A DNA stretch of 64,000 nucleotides from NCBI GenBank assembly GCA_037178625.1, contig CM074135.1, forward strand, positions 808,001 through 872,000, read 5' to 3'. The notes beneath the pieces were generated by a model that saw only the letters and a program-made list of their open reading frames with translations, made no database searches and was not told the origin of the DNA. Source of the DNA: Skeletonema tropicum (Eukaryota; Bacillariophyta; Thalassiosirophyceae; Thalassiosirales; Thalassiosiraceae). The translations under genes and the position numbers were made by a program. Below are positions 9,361-19,826 of the stretch, piece after piece (within the stretch, counting starts at the first letter, position 1; each line of letters begins with the position of its first letter).

Positions 9361-11184
9361 ATGCAATTCAACTCCAACTCCGACTTCCCAGCAAGTCACC
9401 TCCCCCCAGAGCAATGGCACACCGTTGCCCGTCCACCACCTGAATTTGAACCGGCGCCATTCATCCCCTGCGCTTGTTTAACGGCACGTGTCTTGATGCG
9501 CGTCGTGGTAGGGGATGATAATTCCAATACTACCATTCATGATCATCCTTCGATCAATAACGATGATCATTTACAACAGGTGCCACCTGTGATAGTGTCA
9601 GTGAATGGGCAGCAGTATTCGGTCATGACTGCCAAGAATGTGTTGGTACAAACGATGCAGGGCGAAGGTGCTGCTGGGAGTGGAAGTGCGCCAGGAACAG
9701 GAGGTGGTGACAGCAATACTAATGATAATAACGATATCAATCATCAGCAACAAAGAGCACATCAGATGAGCGCGGCATCGTGGTCAGACTCGTCAGATGA
9801 TGAATCATCTTCGGATGACGATGATATCATGATGGATGATACCAATATTAAATCTGCACATCAGCTTCTTCTAGAATCACCGCTTCCTCCTCATCATCCA
9901 CACCATACTGATCATCATCATTATCATCACAATAATAATAGTCAACACAACAACATCAATTATAAACGAATAGAACGCGCCTACTGGCTCCGAGGAACAC
10001 TCCGACAAGCAATCTACGGCCACGTCCGGTACGGAATCATACTTCACAAACTAGATCCACCCCTACGTGTCATGCTACCCTCCTCCAATAACGAATGGAC
10101 CACCGTTGAATGGGAGGCAACCAATGAATCTGTCGCTGTCAAGGAGATGAGTTGGGAACATATTCGATATCAGCGTAATCGATTGGTCGAAGATCCAATT
10201 AAGGAAGTGGCGGCAATGCAGTATTTGAAACGATGGATGATGGAAATGCAGCAGCAGCAGCAGGAATCTGCTTCCACAACAACAACAACAACTACAGCAA
10301 CGAATTCGTCGACACTTCTCAATAATGGTATCAAACCACCCACATCAACATCATCATTACCAACAATACCACCACAAGCAATGATACTACCACCCACAAA
10401 TAACATCCATACAACATCTCCCTACCTCATCCCACAAAACAACAACATGTCCGAATCATGCCATATCATGATACCACTCGATTTATTCACCGATCATCGA
10501 AACATGTACAGTATCATGCCCTACTGTTCCGGAGGGGAATTATTCGATGTTCTGGAAAGTAAGAATCGGTTTACCGAATTGGAAGCACGGTATTGGATGA
10601 GACAAATATTACGAGGATTGGCATGTCTCAAAATGGCTGGGGTGACTCATCGTGATTTGAGTTTGGAGAATTTGTTGGTCCATGATGGGAATGTGTTGGT
10701 GATTGATATGGGTATGTGTTTGAGAGTTCCAATGGCGGATGATACTACTACTACTACTACCAATGGTAATATTATTAGTGGAGGTAGTAGTACTACTTCC
10801 AAAACCAGAAGAACGCTAATTTTACCTCAAGGTGTTTGTGGAAAATGGGGATACATGAGCCCGGAAGTTTGCAATAACAAATTACCATTTGATGGGCACG
10901 CGGTGGACCTATGGGCGGCAGGTGTGATTCTTTTTCTAATGCTAACTGGCTTTCCACCGTGGGAACGACCCGTGCTGTCCGATGAAAGGTTCAAATACAT
11001 GTCGAATGGGTATCTGGTTCAAATGTTGACGGAATGGAATGTGGGTCTTTCGGCGGATGCTATGGATTTATTGCAGAGGATGTTTTGGTTGGATCCGTTG
11101 GATCGATTGTCGTTGGAGCAGGTTTGGTCTCATCCGTGGATGTGTGCGACGCAACACGCTTGTAGTGATCAGTTGGGTTTGTAA
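9361..11184 (+). CDS. Ser/Thr protein kinase, copy 1
   Basis: 607-aa eukaryotic protein kinase, CAMK/AMPK-like by C-lobe appearance only. The first 200 residues are a conserved-looking start (PPPEFEPAPFIPCACLTARV) and Ser/Asp/His/Asn-rich linkers. The domain covers about 205-595. The glycine loop is poor (YGHVRYG). The ATP Lys is K261 in VAVKEM and the helix C Glu is E282. A Thr/Pro/Asn insert follows at 295-365. The catalytic loop is HRDLSLEN (430-437), with Asp432 kept but Lys replaced by Ser. The metal-binding motif is DMG (449-451) in place of DFG. The APE position reads SPE, and helix F is VDLWAAGVILF. Key Asp and Lys residues are present, so it is probably active. Single exon. It is convergent with the F-box gene, 105 bp apart. 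Confidence 0.9.
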   Translation: MQFNSNSDFPASHLPPEQWHTVARPPPEFEPAPFIPCACLTARVLMRVVVGDDNSNTTIHDHPSINNDDHLQQVPPVIVSVNGQQYSVMTAKNVLVQTMQGEGAAGSGSAPGTGGGDSNTNDNNDINHQQQRAHQMSAASWSDSSDDESSSDDDDIMMDDTNIKSAHQLLLESPLPPHHPHHTDHHHYHHNNNSQHNNINYKRIERAYWLRGTLRQAIYGHVRYGIILHKLDPPLRVMLPSSNNEWTTVEWEATNESVAVKEMSWEHIRYQRNRLVEDPIKEVAAMQYLKRWMMEMQQQQQESASTTTTTTTATNSSTLLNNGIKPPTSTSSLPTIPPQAMILPPTNNIHTTSPYLIPQNNNMSESCHIMIPLDLFTDHRNMYSIMPYCSGGELFDVLESKNRFTELEARYWMRQILRGLACLKMAGVTHRDLSLENLLVHDGNVLVIDMGMCLRVPMADDTTTTTTNGNIISGGSSTTSKTRRTLILPQGVCGKWGYMSPEVCNNKLPFDGHAVDLWAAGVILFLMLTGFPPWERPVLSDERFKYMSNGYLVQMLTEWNVGLSADAMDLLQRMFWLDPLDRLSLEQVWSHPWMCATQHACSDQLGL

Positions 11185-11289
11185 ACATGATGTGATTGTT
11201 CAGCTTATATGGAATATAGTATATATATATAGTTTTGTTTTTTTTAAGTTGTATCATATATAGCTTTATACTACCATATAGCCAACGGA

Positions 11290-12414
11290 TCAACCCAATA
11301 GTTCCACAATTGGTGGATCTATGAGCTCATTATTTGTCAATGTCTGCCAGGCTGGATCTCCATTCCTTGACAGAACACTGGTTTGAGAAGGATACCTACA
11401 AACGTCTGGAGAAGCATCTCCAGATACCATTAACTTTGCCCAATATGAGTAGCGATGTGTAATTTCGTGAGTGGTGCTATCTTGCTCTTCTTTGCTCATG
11501 TACCATAAGATTGTCTCGTTGGAAAAACGCTTTGCTATCACACACCGGAGCAACCGGCTTCTATTGGGTTCATCACCAAATAAAACTTCAAGATCTCCAT
11601 CTCTTACTTCATTCGCTCTAACATTGTTGTCATCTTCACCATCTCCACCACCTATAATAGCTGCATCGTCTAAATCTCCATCATCATCATCATCTTCTTC
11701 TTCTTCCATTTCTACGATTTCAGGCATCACAACAACACCATCCATTCCTGCTCTTCGTTCCGGAGCTCGTGGTTTGGTAAACAAAAAGCCATTGCCATTA
11801 CTTCCAGTGCAGAAATATATACCATTAAATTCAGGATCGCTTGCTCCAGAAACCTGCACTCTTTTTCGCAATCCCAACATTGGTATAGGGACGAATGGTC
11901 CTCTCCCTTCTCTAACTCCCACTCCTTCAATTTGTTCTTGAGCTCGTAGCATTTTCAATGGATTTCGCAGTAGCCGCCCATCGGCTAGTCGATGTGTCCT
12001 CTGTTCCGCGGATCGTGTAGTCAATTCACGAAACCGATGACAGCTGGTACCAGTCCTTACAAGCGAGGAGCAATCAATGAATTCAAATACCCGAAGTAGC
12101 ACATCATCCACTGCTAAATGTTGAAGAAATGAATAATGTTGTTTACTACTACTACTACTACTACTACTTAGCTGCATCATATCATCATTTTCTTGCTTCA
12201 TTAAAGTCTCCGTCACCGTACGTCGATGGGCAACACCCAATCTCTCGAATGCAGACAGGAAGTCGCGATACTCTGCAGTATGTTGGAGCTGGGCGACATC
12301 ATCTCTAGGTATCGAGATGAGCCAATGCCCACATCTTTCTAGAAGGCCGTAGTTGCTTTCGTTTGAGCCTACTGGAAGTAGACGATCAGTAGGGGCTGGA
12401 ATAATGAACGACAT
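11290..12414 (-). CDS. F-box protein, copy 1 (new upstream region)
   Basis: 374 aa. An F-box of about 40 residues lies at 115-155 (LAVDDVLLRVFEFIDCSSLVRTGTSC..FREL), the Skp1-binding part of an SCF ubiquitin ligase. The C-terminal half (GSNGNGFLFTKPR, AKRFSNETILWYMSKEEQ, FSYWAKLMVSGDASPDVCRY-like blocks) resembles a substrate-side region seen in a diatom-expanded F-box family. That family statement is from memory. An acidic Glu/Asp run and a Ser8 run are present. Only 30 bp upstream of its ATG are native. From 12445 the sequence is the truncated RING gene copy, whose stop at 12433 is 18 nt upstream of this ATG. Expression may therefore depend on a foreign promoter. Confidence 0.85.
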   Translation of the reverse strand: MSFIIPAPTDRLLPVGSNESNYGLLERCGHWLISIPRDDVAQLQHTAEYRDFLSAFERLGVAHRRTVTETLMKQENDDMMQLSSSSSSSSKQHYSFLQHLAVDDVLLRVFEFIDCSSLVRTGTSCHRFRELTTRSAEQRTHRLADGRLLRNPLKMLRAQEQIEGVGVREGRGPFVPIPMLGLRKRVQVSGASDPEFNGIYFCTGSNGNGFLFTKPRAPERRAGMDGVVVMPEIVEMEEEEDDDDDGDLDDAAIIGGGDGEDDNNVRANEVRDGDLEVLFGDEPNRSRLLRCVIAKRFSNETILWYMSKEEQDSTTHEITHRYSYWAKLMVSGDASPDVCRYPSQTSVLSRNGDPAWQTLTNNELIDPPIVELLG

Positions 12415-12432
12415 ATGAAGTTGATTCTTTAG

Positions 12433-13197
12433 CTAGCGAGAGAGCCATTCTTCCTTGTCATTAATTTCTTCATCATCATCATCATTACTACTATCATCAT
12501 CATTCGAGGGGGAATTTCCACCAGCAACACTACCACTACCACTACCACTACGAACAACTTGCCTAGGCTTGTATTTTCTCCAATCATTCACATCATCACC
12601 CCCAGTAGCATTATTCCCCATATTATTGGGGAGAACAACCATCCTATTACCACCACCTCCCCCCGCTCTACTCCTTACACTATCACTTGATGGTTTCAGC
12701 TCCACCCTTCGTAAAATTGCATCATGCTCCTCCCATAATCGATACATCGTACAAAATTCAGTTTGTAGTACTGAGATGGGTGGACGAATTGATCCATATT
12801 TACGAAAGTTGTTATTGTTGTTATTGGATGCACTACGTCGAGAATAAGGCTGTACAGCTGATGTTCGAGGTGAAGATGATGATGGTGATGGTGGTACGAG
12901 TGAAGTAGTATTGTTGCCGATCATCAGAGGCGAAGAATTATGATTATTATGATTACTACTGTTCGATGATTGACGGGGGGATGATGACGTTCGTACGGGT
13001 CGTGGTGGACTGTCGATAATGGTATCGCTGCCACTATTATTATTATCTTGCGCCGTCGTCGTCGTCTCGGTAGTATGATGTTGTAATAGCTGGGGGAGCA
13101 CGACTTGTAAACCTCCACTATTACCGGTCTCTTCTGTTTCTTCTCCGACGCCACCGCTGCCTGTGCAGGCGTTAGTAGTGAGGGGTGATGATGTCAT
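12433..13197 (-). pseudogene. 5' fragment of the RING-H2 gene created by duplication
   Basis: 254-aa frame identical to the first 251 residues or so of the RING gene at 6195. It is cut at the duplication junction 12445, after which three junction codons (LSR) and a stop follow. It retains the full 5' flank and palindrome of the parent gene but lacks the RING domain. It could be transcribed and, if so, would run straight into the F-box gene on the same strand. Read as a broken gene copy. Confidence 0.9.
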
Positions 13198-13383
13198 GAT
13201 GATGTTGTTGTTGCCGCTGCCGCTTACCTATAGGAGTAGCACGAAGAAACAAATTGATAGGGGTAGTATGGAATGAGAACTTATGTCATGGAATGATGTC
13301 ATCGTGGGTGTGGGGCTTATTTACAATACCCTTGATCGTGGCACGGCCTTACCAACCTCTTTCCCGCCAGAAACCGTCAGTCA

Positions 13384-13403
13384 GTCACGGGTTAATCCGT
13401 GAC
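13384..13403 (+). promoter_or_regulatory. GTCACGG palindrome, unit 2 copy
   Basis: Duplicate of 6382-6401, upstream of the truncated RING fragment. It would keep any regulatory activity for transcription toward the fragment and the F-box gene beyond it. Confidence 0.4.
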
Positions 13404-13406
13404 AGA

Positions 13407-14467
13407 ATTCTACTGTGCCTTCATCAAGTCGCATACGAGGCTGCAGCATCGCCGAAACAAGTGTAGTCCTCATGAGCCGTATACATTTCCTTCTATACTA
13501 TCGTTGCCAACTATAATGAACAACTAGCAGTGGCTCAGGCTCATATCCACGTCGCTACAGACATTGTAAGGGTGAAAGAAGGAGCTAGCTCTACGCTCGA
13601 TTGGCCTTCATCAAGTCGCATACGAGGCTGTAACATCTCCGCTACAAGTGTAGTCTTCATGAGCCGTATACATTTCCTTCTATACTATTGTTGCCAACTA
13701 TAATGAACCATTAGCAGCGGCTCAGGCTCATATTCACGTCGCTGCACACATTGAGTTGGTGAAAGACGGAGCTGGCTCTACGCTCAATCGGCATTCATCG
13801 AGTCGCATACGAGTCTGTAACATCTCCGCTACAAGTGCAGTTACCATGAGCCGTATACATTTCCTTCTATACTATTGTTGCCAACTATAATGAACCATTA
13901 GCAGCGGCTCAGGCTCATGTTCACGTCGCCACACACATAAATGTGTCGCAAACAGCTAGCTCTATGCTCACTTGGCCTTCATCAAGTCGCAACGAGACTG
14001 CAGCATCGCCGCTACAAGTGTAGTTACCATGAGCCTTGTATATGTCCTTTCGTATTATCGTTACCAACTATAATGAACCACTAGCAGCGGCTCAGGCTCA
14101 TATTCACGTCGCTACACACATAAATGTGTCGCAAACAGCTAGCTCTACGCTCACTTGGCCTTCATCAAGTCGCATACGAGACTGCAGCATCGCCGCTACA
14201 AGTGTAGTTACCATGAGCCGTGTATATGTCCTTTCGTACTATCGTTGCCAACTATAATGAACCACTAGCAGCGGCTCAGGCTCATATTCACGTCGCTGCA
14301 CACATAAATGTGTCGCAAACAGCTAGCTCTACGCTCACTTGGCCTTCACCAAGTCGCATACGAGACTGTAACATCGTCGCTACAAGTGTAGTTACCATGA
14401 GCCTTGTATATGTCCTTTCGTACTATCGTTGCCAACTATAATGCACCACTAGCAGCGGATATTGCTT
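13407..14467 (+). repeat. 184-bp satellite array A, unit 2 copy
   Basis: Exact-looking copy of 6405-7465, six units, in the second 7-kb unit. Confidence 0.9.
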
Positions 14468-14546
14468 GAATTGACGGTGCTAGACGCATAAAATGGTGTC
14501 AAAATACTGAGCTAACACGTTGCCCAAATCGATCATTACAAGGTTG

Positions 14547-15202
14547 CTGTGAACACTACAGATGGCATATCCGAGGTTAGAGTTGATATGTTGTCTATAT
14601 GCATGCATAGAAGAGGTTTGCTGACTAAAACGTTCACAAGCACAAATACATCACACAATATAGTCAAAATATGTGTTTTGAAGAGGGCACTGGGCTTGAC
14701 AAAGATTGAGTAGCATATTGATATACGAGCTACAGATGACATACCCGAGGTTAGAGTTGATATATCGTCCACATGGATGCATAGATAAGGCCTGATTATT
14801 AAAACCTCTTACATCACTGATATATCACACAATAGAAGCACTCAATGTGTTCTGATGAGGCATTTATTGATTTGGCCGTGACTGAGTAGCGTAGTGTCAC
14901 ACGAGCTACAGATGACATACCCGAGGTTGGAGTTGATATGTCGTCCACATGAATGCATAGAAAAGGTCTGGTGACTTCAATCTGTAAAATCACGTGTGAA
15001 TGCACAATAGAAGCACTAAATGTGTCCTTACGAGGGCATTAAAATTGACCAAAATTGAGTAGTATAGTGATTGTACGGACTTTGTAAGATATTTGTTAGG
15101 TCTGAGTTGATATGTCATCCACATTGATATATAGAAGAAGTCTGAGCACTTCAACTTGTTGAATAACAAATGCCTTGCACAATAATCTAACGCTATTGCA
15201 TC
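14547..15202 (+). repeat. 175-bp tandem repeat, unit 2 copy
   Basis: Exact-looking copy of 7545-8200. The spacer that follows (15203-16362) shows no confident gene; it repeats the doubtful small frame at 15660-15974. Confidence 0.75.
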
Positions 15203-16362
15203 CTGACGATCAGGTCTGATTTGATGAAGTTAACTTTGTGTTGAATTGTTGCGTCTGCAGTAGCTTAGAGACCCCAAACACACAACCTCCTCCCGTTAAA
15301 CCAAATATGGACAATTTCGCGCAGTTGCTTGATGTGAATAAATGTTATCTCTCAGAAACAAAACTGCCACTTTAAATGCGCTGCATTGTTGTCATATCTT
15401 GGAGCGGTAGAACGAGCCGATGGCAAAGTTTTTGTCACGTATATCCGCTGCCATTCAAACAGGACGTTCGTAGTATTTAATCAAATCATTCCTCCAATCA
15501 ACTTGAGCCGGCTCACACCTCATTACTTTTATATTCAATCATCAAATTGTTCCATTCATCTCGATTGATTTGTATCTTCTCCATCTTCTCACGCTCAGTA
15601 TTAACTGGATTGACCGTACAAGTGTATGATACCAGCCAAGTGCCGACAAGTAAAGCATACTAATCGTCCTTCCTAAAGAATCCAAGTCGACGAGCGAGGC
15701 CGTACTCGTCTGCGCCTCCGTTGATGGTGTACCAACATGACTCTCCAATCGACAGGAACAACAAAAGTTCCAATAATAAGTTTCGCGCACGCATCATCGT
15801 TTCGTTAACCTGCATTACCGAGTTTGCGGGGCCTTTTTTTATGGGATGTCCGGCTGCACTTGATGAAGCTACTATGAAAAAACGCCCAGCAAAAGCAGTA
15901 TGTGGAAGCAATGGCAATGGTTCTTCTGAGCACGGTACGGCGTAGTTATGCAACTTCATGGAATTTTTGGCCATTGCGCGAGGGCTTCTCTAAGTGGCGG
16001 CGGACAGGAGCGGAACTTGTTGAAGCAGATGGGCATCTGAAATGAATAAGAAAAATCGCTAAAATTCACTAATTCTTTCCTGGGACAGCCGTGGTGGGCG
16101 GAGCGAGGGCAGAAGGTTCTGTTTTGTGGGGTCTATTCAATTCACATAAATATGACGCTTCATTTTGTATGCCTAATTCACATGAACGACACGTCACATA
16201 GCACACAAATAAGTGTATGTAACATGTAACATGTAACATTGGACATATCATGTCATTTTTCTTCTTTCTTCTGATTTTCATTTTGTCCGAGCTGACGATG
16301 GCGATAGGCCTACCCCTACTTCAGGCTTGATATTATGATACCATAAGTATATAAAAACCACC

Positions 16363-18186
16363 ATGCAATTCAACTCCAACTCCGACTTCCCAGCAAGTCA
16401 CCTCCCCCCAGAGCAATGGCACACCGTTGCCCGTCCACCACCTGAATTTGAACCGGCGCCATTCATCCCCTGCGCTTGTTTAACGGCACGTGTCTTGATG
16501 CGCGTCGTGGTAGGGGATGATAATTCCAATACTACCATTCATGATCATCCTTCGATCAATAACGATGATCATTTACAACAGGTGCCACCTGTGATAGTGT
16601 CAGTGAATGGGCAGCAGTATTCGGTCATGACTGCCAAGAATGTGTTGGTACAAACGATGCAGGGCGAAGGTGCTGCTGGGAGTGGAAGTGCGCCAGGAAC
16701 AGGAGGTGGTGACAGCAATACTAATGATAATAACGATATCAATCATCAGCAACAAAGAGCACATCAGATGAGCGCGGCATCGTGGTCAGACTCGTCAGAT
16801 GATGAATCATCTTCGGATGACGATGATATCATGATGGATGATACCAATATTAAATCTGCACATCAGCTTCTTCTAGAATCACCGCTTCCTCCTCATCATC
16901 CACACCATACTGATCATCATCATTATCATCACAATAATAATAGTCAACACAACAACATCAATTATAAACGAATAGAACGCGCCTACTGGCTCCGAGGAAC
17001 ACTCCGACAAGCAATCTACGGCCACGTCCGGTACGGAATCATACTTCACAAACTAGATCCACCCCTACGTGTCATGCTACCCTCCTCCAATAACGAATGG
17101 ACCACCGTTGAATGGGAGGCAACCAATGAATCTGTCGCTGTCAAGGAGATGAGTTGGGAACATATTCGATATCAGCGTAATCGATTGGTCGAAGATCCAA
17201 TTAAGGAAGTGGCGGCAATGCAGTATTTGAAACGATGGATGATGGAAATGCAGCAGCAGCAGCAGGAATCTGCTTCCACAACAACAACAACAACTACAGC
17301 AACGAATTCGTCGACACTTCTCAATAATGGTATCAAACCACCCACATCAACATCATCATTACCAACAATACCACCACAAGCAATGATACTACCACCCACA
17401 AATAACATCCATACAACATCTCCCTACCTCATCCCACAAAACAACAACATGTCCGAATCATGCCATATCATGATACCACTCGATTTATTCACCGATCATC
17501 GAAACATGTACAGTATCATGCCCTACTGTTCCGGAGGGGAATTATTCGATGTTCTGGAAAGTAAGAATCGGTTTACCGAATTGGAAGCACGGTATTGGAT
17601 GAGACAAATATTACGAGGATTGGCATGTCTCAAAATGGCTGGGGTGACTCATCGTGATTTGAGTTTGGAGAATTTGTTGGTCCATGATGGGAATGTGTTG
17701 GTGATTGATATGGGTATGTGTTTGAGAGTTCCAATGGCGGATGATACTACTACTACTACTACCAATGGTAATATTATTAGTGGAGGTAGTAGTACTACTT
17801 CCAAAACCAGAAGAACGCTAATTTTACCTCAAGGTGTTTGTGGAAAATGGGGATACATGAGCCCGGAAGTTTGCAATAACAAATTACCATTTGATGGGCA
17901 CGCGGTGGACCTATGGGCGGCAGGTGTGATTCTTTTTCTAATGCTAACTGGCTTTCCACCGTGGGAACGACCCGTGCTGTCCGATGAAAGGTTCAAATAC
18001 ATGTCGAATGGGTATCTGGTTCAAATGTTGACGGAATGGAATGTGGGTCTTTCGGCGGATGCTATGGATTTATTGCAGAGGATGTTTTGGTTGGATCCGT
18101 TGGATCGATTGTCGTTGGAGCAGGTTTGGTCTCATCCGTGGATGTGTGCGACGCAACACGCTTGTAGTGATCAGTTGGGTTTGTAA
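16363..18186 (+). CDS. Ser/Thr protein kinase, copy 2
   Basis: Same 607-aa protein as the gene at 9361, with no residue difference: K261 in VAVKEM, HRDLSLEN at 430-437 and DMG at 449-451. The 5' flank, including the TATATAAAAA motif 6 nt before the ATG, is duplicated too, so both copies should have equal regulation within at least 3.9 kb upstream. Confidence 0.9.
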   Translation: MQFNSNSDFPASHLPPEQWHTVARPPPEFEPAPFIPCACLTARVLMRVVVGDDNSNTTIHDHPSINNDDHLQQVPPVIVSVNGQQYSVMTAKNVLVQTMQGEGAAGSGSAPGTGGGDSNTNDNNDINHQQQRAHQMSAASWSDSSDDESSSDDDDIMMDDTNIKSAHQLLLESPLPPHHPHHTDHHHYHHNNNSQHNNINYKRIERAYWLRGTLRQAIYGHVRYGIILHKLDPPLRVMLPSSNNEWTTVEWEATNESVAVKEMSWEHIRYQRNRLVEDPIKEVAAMQYLKRWMMEMQQQQQESASTTTTTTTATNSSTLLNNGIKPPTSTSSLPTIPPQAMILPPTNNIHTTSPYLIPQNNNMSESCHIMIPLDLFTDHRNMYSIMPYCSGGELFDVLESKNRFTELEARYWMRQILRGLACLKMAGVTHRDLSLENLLVHDGNVLVIDMGMCLRVPMADDTTTTTTNGNIISGGSSTTSKTRRTLILPQGVCGKWGYMSPEVCNNKLPFDGHAVDLWAAGVILFLMLTGFPPWERPVLSDERFKYMSNGYLVQMLTEWNVGLSADAMDLLQRMFWLDPLDRLSLEQVWSHPWMCATQHACSDQLGL

Positions 18187-18291
18187 ACATGATGTGATTG
18201 TTCAGCTTATATGGAATATAGTATATATATATAGTTTTGTTTTTTTTAAGTTGTATCATATATAGCTTTATACTACCATATAGCCAACGGA

Positions 18292-19416
18292 TCAACCCAA
18301 TAGTTCCACAATTGGTGGATCTATGAGCTCATTATTTGTCAATGTCTGCCAGGCTGGATCTCCATTCCTTGACAGAACACTGGTTTGAGAAGGATACCTA
18401 CAAACGTCTGGAGAAGCATCTCCAGATACCATTAACTTTGCCCAATATGAGTAGCGATGTGTAATTTCGTGAGTGGTGCTATCTTGCTCTTCTTTGCTCA
18501 TGTACCATAAGATTGTCTCGTTGGAAAAACGCTTTGCTATCACACACCGGAGCAACCGGCTTCTATTGGGTTCATCACCAAATAAAACTTCAAGATCTCC
18601 ATCTCTTACTTCATTCGCTCTAACATTGTTGTCATCTTCACCATCTCCACCACCTATAATAGCTGCATCGTCTAAATCTCCATCATCATCATCATCTTCT
18701 TCTTCTTCCATTTCTACGATTTCAGGCATCACAACAACACCATCCATTCCTGCTCTTCGTTCCGGAGCTCGTGGTTTGGTAAACAAAAAGCCATTGCCAT
18801 TACTTCCAGTGCAGAAATATATACCATTAAATTCAGGATCGCTTGCTCCAGAAACCTGCACTCTTTTTCGCAATCCCAACATTGGTATAGGGACGAATGG
18901 TCCTCTCCCTTCTCTAACTCCCACTCCTTCAATTTGTTCTTGAGCTCGTAGCATTTTCAATGGATTTCGCAGTAGCCGCCCATCGGCTAGTCGATGTGTC
19001 CTCTGTTCCGCGGATCGTGTAGTCAATTCACGAAACCGATGACAGCTGGTACCAGTCCTTACAAGCGAGGAGCAATCAATGAATTCAAATACCCGAAGTA
19101 GCACATCATCCACTGCTAAATGTTGAAGAAATGAATAATGTTGTTTACTACTACTACTACTACTACTACTTAGCTGCATCATATCATCATTTTCTTGCTT
19201 CATTAAAGTCTCCGTCACCGTACGTCGATGGGCAACACCCAATCTCTCGAATGCAGACAGGAAGTCGCGATACTCTGCAGTATGTTGGAGCTGGGCGACA
19301 TCATCTCTAGGTATCGAGATGAGCCAATGCCCACATCTTTCTAGAAGGCCGTAGTTGCTTTCGTTTGAGCCTACTGGAAGTAGACGATCAGTAGGGGCTG
19401 GAATAATGAACGACAT
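18292..19416 (-). CDS. F-box protein, copy 2 (native upstream region)
   Basis: Same 374-aa protein as the gene at 11290. This copy keeps what should be the original promoter, 19417-19826, which is shared divergently with the TSR3 gene (start 19827). F-box at residues 115-155, Skp1-dependent ubiquitin ligase adaptor by family knowledge; substrate unknown. Confidence 0.85.
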   Translation of the reverse strand: MSFIIPAPTDRLLPVGSNESNYGLLERCGHWLISIPRDDVAQLQHTAEYRDFLSAFERLGVAHRRTVTETLMKQENDDMMQLSSSSSSSSKQHYSFLQHLAVDDVLLRVFEFIDCSSLVRTGTSCHRFRELTTRSAEQRTHRLADGRLLRNPLKMLRAQEQIEGVGVREGRGPFVPIPMLGLRKRVQVSGASDPEFNGIYFCTGSNGNGFLFTKPRAPERRAGMDGVVVMPEIVEMEEEEDDDDDGDLDDAAIIGGGDGEDDNNVRANEVRDGDLEVLFGDEPNRSRLLRCVIAKRFSNETILWYMSKEEQDSTTHEITHRYSYWAKLMVSGDASPDVCRYPSQTSVLSRNGDPAWQTLTNNELIDPPIVELLG

Positions 19417-19446
19417 ATGAAGTTGATTCTTTAGCTAGCGAGAGAG

Positions 19447-19826
19447 CAAGTAAGAAGCCACCGTGACAGTGCTGCTGCTGCGTGAACGCAAAGGATCTGA
19501 AGTGATATAATATTATGTTGGTATGATTGCCGTTCTCGCCGGCGAAGTCAAAGCAAGTGCAAGATAGAAGAAGTGTAGTGATGTCAATCATGTGACATAG
19601 CATGTGAGACAATAAAATCCAAAATCTTCCAAAGATACTGATGACCTGTCCCGCCAAAAGTTGGATCCGTTCCCGCTACAAATAATTTTGCGGGAAGCTT
19701 TGATGTCTGCCACCATAGCCACCAGCCACGCACCACCACCCATACCACTCAAGACCATGCCATATGTCGAAGGTTGCTTCGGTCCTATTACCTACTATTA
19801 TCACCATCACTACCAACACCACCACC
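19447..19826. other. divergent intergenic region, F-box copy 2 / TSR3
   Basis: 380 bp between the duplication edge and the TSR3 start. No gene recognised; presumably bidirectional promoter. An in-frame ATG at 19764 would extend TSR3 by 21 Thr/Ile-rich residues but looks like 5' UTR. Confidence 0.4.

Larger units (their letters stand above)
5443..12444 (+). repeat. 7002-bp tandem duplication, unit 1
   Basis: Every landmark from 5443 to 12444 recurs 7002 bp downstream. Sequence match begins at 5443 (equivalent to 12445) and is lost just left of it (C5442 versus G12444). At the right side the match ends at 19446/19447 with a single shared C. The junction therefore has at most 1 bp of homology. 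The copies look identical wherever compared, including satellites and low-complexity codon runs. Contents: RING gene 5' part, palindrome, 184-bp and 175-bp arrays, kinase and F-box genes. Confidence 0.95.
12445..19446 (+). repeat. 7002-bp tandem duplication, unit 2
   Basis: Second copy of 5443-12444, offset 7002. The right edge is native: the F-box gene here keeps its own upstream sequence beyond 19446. The left edge is the recombination junction inside the RING coding sequence. No target-site duplication, transposase or terminal inverted repeat was seen, so a replication or end-joining event (or an assembly artefact) fits better than transposition. Confidence 0.95.

Noticed and set aside
5443..19446. 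Transposon origin for the 7-kb repeated unit
   Set aside because: No transposase, reverse transcriptase, terminal repeats or target-site duplication; direct tandem arrangement with a blunt junction.
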